Shown here piece by piece: positions 5,471-7,498 of a stretch of 7,498 nucleotides of DNA. Below the pieces are notes generated by a model. The model saw nothing but the letters and a program-made list of their open reading frames with translations, did not search any database and was not told the origin of the DNA. Within the stretch, counting starts at the first letter, position 1. Every line of letters begins with the position of its first letter. Made by a program: the position numbers and the translations under genes. This stretch comes from Caldifarciminota bacterium (GTDB lineage: Bacteria > Hydrothermota > Hydrothermia > S141-80). Where the stretch lies: assembly GCA_027053375.1 (NCBI GenBank), contig JALUJC010000298.1, positions 1 through 7,498 of the forward strand. The letters run 5' to 3'.

Positions 5471-5893
5471 ATGTGGATTCCCATCCTGCTGTGGGGGCTG
5501 GTGGCTGGACTCCTCCATTTTGTCGTGGTGGGCATGCTGTACATGAACCCGGGGGTCGCCCGGCTTTACCGGGAAGCGGAAGGCTCTCCGGCATTGCGCG
5601 TCTGGCGCAACCAGCGGGAATACCTTATGAACATGTTCGCGGGAACGCAGATAGAGATTTACCTGCTCACCGGTGCCTGTCTGTATCTCCGGCGTCTGTT
5701 CCCGGATCCAGCGCGTTTCAGCGTGGCTCTTATCCTGGGCGGAATCCTGGCGGCGGTTCGCGTGTATCCCCGGTTCTGGAACATGTGGATCCAGACCACC
5801 TATCCCCGGAAACTGCTTTTTGTTGAAGGGATCAACGGAATCCTGGGCACCCTGGTGGTGGTGCTCAGTCTCTGGCTGTTGCCGGTACCCTGA
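5471..5893 (+). CDS. Unrecognised small integral membrane protein, about four spans
   Basis: I do not recognise this 140-residue protein. Hydrophobic segments are at about 4-24, 60-73, 83-97 and 116-137. Between the first two is a charged loop (ARLYREAEGSPALRVWRNQ), and between the last two an aromatic, basic loop (RVYPRFWNMWIQTTYPRK). No Cys pair or metal motif is present; the only Cys is C70. The layout recalls small four-span families such as DUF1761, but I could not match their signature. The ribosome site GGGGGAGGT at 5458-5466 is strong and close to the ATG. It may be co-transcribed with the DUF1295-like gene upstream, unless the weak hairpin between them terminates. The gene downstream, nuoI, has its own promoter, so a complex I role is not implied. 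Coding status is well supported by hydrophobic pattern and codon choice. Confidence 0.75.
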   Translation: MWIPILLWGLVAGLLHFVVVGMLYMNPGVARLYREAEGSPALRVWRNQREYLMNMFAGTQIEIYLLTGACLYLRRLFPDPARFSVALILGGILAAVRVYPRFWNMWIQTTYPRKLLFVEGINGILGTLVVVLSLWLLPVP

Positions 5894-5923
5894 GCATTTC
5901 CCCCTCTCCCGGAGTGGTGACCT

Positions 5924-5963
5924 TGCAGACACGCTGCATGCGCCATTGATGGTCTGCATGTGC
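5924..5963. repeat. Direct and inverted repeats around the nuoI -35 box
   Basis: CTGCATGCGC (5934-5943) and CTGCATGTGC (5954-5963) are direct repeats 20 bp apart, on either side of the -35 box (5946-5951). TGCAGAC (5924-5930) and GTCTGCA (5952-5958) form a perfect 7-bp inverted repeat. About two helical turns separate the direct repeats, as expected for a dimeric regulator. Confidence 0.4.
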
Positions 5964-5974
5964 GGGCGTATAAT
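5946..5974 (+). promoter_or_regulatory. Sigma-70-type promoter of the nuoIJK unit
   Basis: TTGATG (5946-5951), a 17-base spacer and a perfect TATAAT (5969-5974). Transcription would start near 5981, so the leader is only about 20 bases and consists largely of the AAGGAGGA ribosome site (5986-5993). Confidence 0.7.
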
Positions 5975-6001
5975 CCCGGAGCCACAAGGAGGACCAATCA
6001 C

Positions 6002-6625
6002 ATGAGCCGAATTGTGCCATTGTTTCAGGGTTTATGGGTGACTTTTCGCCATTTGTTTCGGCGACGTTTTACCATCCAGTATCCCGAAGAACGCCGGGAA
6101 CTTCCCAAACGCGCCCGCTGGCTCCTGAATCTACAGCGCCACCCGGACGGGAAGGAACGCTGTGTGGGGTGCATGCTCTGTGCAGCCATCTGCCCCACGG
6201 AGGCCATTTTTATCATTGCCGAGGAAAACGATCCCGATCAGCCGGTCTCCCATGGGGAACGCTACGCCCGGGTCTGGGATTACGATACCGGACGCTGCAT
6301 TTTCTGTGGCTTTTGCGTGGAAGCCTGTCCCGAGGAAGCGCTGATCATGACCCCGATCTTTGAGCTGGCCCGGGACAGCCGGCGCAAGATGATCCTTCAC
6401 AAGGAAGACATCACCGTTCCCCCGTCCACCCCGCCACGCCATACCTGGCTCGGGTTCTACCGCGAACTGCCGGAAGAGGAACTCCCCGTGATGGAACCCT
6501 ATCAAAAACACCTGCGCTATGAGGCCTATCTCCGGGGAATTCCCCACCCGGATCATGGAGAGGCACGGAAAATTGAATTTCTGGAAGGCGAGCACGCCCA
6601 GCATCTTCGGGAGAAGACATCATGA
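6002..6625 (+). CDS. nuoI: NADH-quinone oxidoreductase subunit I (2x[4Fe-4S] ferredoxin-type)
   Basis: The 207-residue subunit carries clusters N6a and N6b in the peripheral arm of complex I and passes electrons toward N2 and quinone. The two cluster motifs are complete: C54-x2-C57-x2-C60-x3-C64-P and C99-x2-C102-x2-C105-x3-C109-P. The N-terminus (LFQGLWVTFRHLFRRRFTIQ) has the basic amphipathic helix that lies on the membrane, and YPEE followed by RARW fits the family. The C-terminal tail past about residue 140 is charged and somewhat longer than in E. coli NuoI (180 residues). The start at 6002 is set by AAGGAGGA at 5986-5993; an ATG at 5960 would lie before the predicted transcription start. 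The stop overlaps nuoJ by ATGA. nuoH, its usual upstream neighbour, is absent here; the gene opens a new transcription unit. Confidence 0.95.
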   Translation: MSRIVPLFQGLWVTFRHLFRRRFTIQYPEERRELPKRARWLLNLQRHPDGKERCVGCMLCAAICPTEAIFIIAEENDPDQPVSHGERYARVWDYDTGRCIFCGFCVEACPEEALIMTPIFELARDSRRKMILHKEDITVPPSTPPRHTWLGFYRELPEEELPVMEPYQKHLRYEAYLRGIPHPDHGEARKIEFLEGEHAQHLREKTS

Positions 6626-7125
6626 CCGCACTGCACACACTCTGGATCCTGTTTGGTGCGCTTGCGCTTGTGGGAGCGGCCACGGTGGTGTTTGCACGGA
6701 ATCCCCTGCGTGCGGCCCTGGGGTTGTTGCTGACCTTTTTCAGTTATGGGGTGCTGTTCATTCTTCTGGGGTCGCCCTTTCTGGGATTTGTCTTTATTAT
6801 CCTGTATGCCGGAGCCATTGTGACCCTGTTTCTGTTTATTCTGATGCTGCTCAACCTTCGACAGCCCTGGATGGATCATGATTTTTCTCTGAAGGGGTAC
6901 CTGACCATTCTGACCGTGGGCGCGCTGTACCTTGCCACGATCTATGCTTTTTCTCGCTCTTCGCTTGCTTCTCTGACCTGGACACCTCGCCTGTTCTCGC
7001 CGGATGCCGTGGTTCCCGGGCTCTTCGGTTCTCTGCTGATCCCCTTTGAGATTCTGTCGGTGTTGCTCCTGGTTGCACTTCTTGCCTCTTTTGCGCTTGC
7101 CCGTGGAAAGGAGGAAAACGCATGA
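6622..7125 (+). CDS. nuoJ: NADH-quinone oxidoreductase subunit J
   Basis: This 167-residue membrane subunit belongs to the complex I proton-pumping arm and lies between NuoH and the antiporter-like subunits. Five hydrophobic segments are visible (about 5-24, 29-49, 53-78, 92-111 and 137-160). The third holds the family hallmark ILYAGAIVTLFLFILMLLN at 60-78, which contains the region of the pi-bulge that changes form during turnover. The last holds IPFEILSVLLLVALLASFAL. The loop at 112-136 is polar and variable, as usual. The ATG overlaps the nuoI stop and the TGA overlaps the nuoK start, both as ATGA, so the three proteins are made in coupled fashion. Confidence 0.95.
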   Translation: MTALHTLWILFGALALVGAATVVFARNPLRAALGLLLTFFSYGVLFILLGSPFLGFVFIILYAGAIVTLFLFILMLLNLRQPWMDHDFSLKGYLTILTVGALYLATIYAFSRSSLASLTWTPRLFSPDAVVPGLFGSLLIPFEILSVLLLVALLASFALARGKEENA

Positions 7126-7421
7126 CGTTTTTCACCCTGAGTGTCCTGCCGGTGACCCTGTTTTTCATGGGTTTGCTGGGTGTGCTCTTTCGGCGGAACC
7201 TGCTGGTGATCCTGATGAGTCTGGAACTGATGCTGAATTCGGTGAGTTTCCTGCTGGTGATCTACCGATCCGTTCGTCCGGATGCCGTGGGCCCGGCTTT
7301 TGTGCTGTTGCTTCTGGGACTTGCAGCGGCAGAGGTGGCCATCGGTCTGGCGCTTGCCGTGAATCTGGTGCGTCTGAAAGGAACACCGGACGTGGATGCC
7401 ATGCAAATCCTGAAAGGCTGA
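7122..7421 (+). CDS. nuoK: NADH-quinone oxidoreductase subunit K (MrpC-like)
   Basis: The 99-residue protein has the normal length and three membrane spans of NuoK. The two buried glutamates of the proton path are present: E35 in LMSLELMLNSV and E71 in LAAAEVAIGLALAV, matching E36 and E72 of E. coli. The short C-terminal tail (residues 85-99) is polar. A strong ribosome site AAAGGAGG (7107-7114) lies within the end of nuoJ, seven bases before the ATG, so nuoK can be initiated independently despite the overlap. nuoL would be expected next. Confidence 0.96.
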   Translation: MTFFTLSVLPVTLFFMGLLGVLFRRNLLVILMSLELMLNSVSFLLVIYRSVRPDAVGPAFVLLLLGLAAAEVAIGLALAVNLVRLKGTPDVDAMQILKG

Positions 7422-7440
7422 TCAAAAGGGGCGGATGACC

Positions 7441-7485
7441 ATGAAATGGATTCTGTCGCTGGTGTTGGCGAGAGCTTTTGGGTAG
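7441..7485 (+). CDS. Short frame at the expected start of nuoL, stopped after 14 codons
   Basis: An ATG at 7441 follows AAAAGGGG (7424-7431) by nine bases and begins MKWILSLVLA, a hydrophobic start that would suit NuoL or NuoM. The frame then reads RAFG and meets TAG at 7483-7485, 13 bases before the window ends. An in-frame ATG at 7435 gives the same result. Neither other forward frame continues with a recognisable NuoL sequence. It may be a low-quality or chimeric end, a frameshifted gene, or a chance short frame. I cannot decide between these. Confidence 0.25.
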   Translation: MKWILSLVLARAFG

Positions 7486-7498
7486 GAGCGCGCTGAGG

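Noticed and set aside
7046..7438. 130-codon plus-strand frame overlapping nuoJ and nuoK
   Set aside because: It is a shadow frame; nuoJ and nuoK occupy the same DNA with clear family motifs and coupled starts.
1..7498. CRISPR array, tRNA, rRNA, insertion sequence or phage genes
   Set aside because: No regularly spaced repeats, RNA-gene signatures, transposase motifs or terminal inverted repeats were seen on either strand.

Overview
The window is ordinary, tightly packed bacterial chromosome, moderately GC-rich. Shine-Dalgarno sites (AAGGAGG type) are strong, and several promoters look like the housekeeping sigma-70/sigma-A class with exact 17-bp spacers. No tRNA, rRNA, CRISPR array or mobile element is visible. 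A quinone-linked thiol oxidase of the VKOR type and a proton-pumping complex I point to a respiring bacterium. The DsbA-like protein and the solute-binding protein both carry an N-terminal membrane segment. I could not assign a phylum from the sequence alone.

Left part (1-2449). A solute-binding protein gene, cut off by the left edge, runs leftward from 504. It is divergent from a rightward unit: dsbA-like thiol oxidoreductase, VKOR-family quinone-linked thiol oxidase, then radC. Two near-consensus promoters lie back to back between them, with -35 boxes 11 bp apart. DsbA and VKOR form a plausible disulfide-forming pair in which VKOR re-oxidises DsbA and passes electrons to quinone. radC overlaps the end of the VKOR gene and is probably only a co-transcribed neighbour.

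Middle part (2398-4680). A leftward two-gene unit encodes a NYN/LabA-like (DUF88) PIN-type domain protein followed by an iron-type alcohol dehydrogenase, joined by a 4-base ATGA overlap. The dehydrogenase gene runs 52 bp into the end of radC. The dehydrogenase has Gln where one of the usual metal-binding His residues is expected. The intergenic region upstream of the NYN gene holds repeats of an 8-mer (TCGGGGAA) that could be an operator or a structured leader.

Right part (4600-7498). A DUF1295/ICMT-like integral membrane protein is followed by an unrecognised small membrane protein. A separate promoter then drives nuoI-nuoJ-nuoK of respiratory complex I, packed with ATGA overlaps. nuoH is not directly upstream. 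Just after nuoK a short reading frame that could be the start of nuoL stops after 14 codons, 13 bases from the window end. This may be a sequence-end artefact.

I found no convincing new system. The most useful leads are the repeat-bearing intergenic region at 4482-4591, the His-to-Gln change in the dehydrogenase, the isolated start of the nuoIJK unit, and the broken frame at the right edge.
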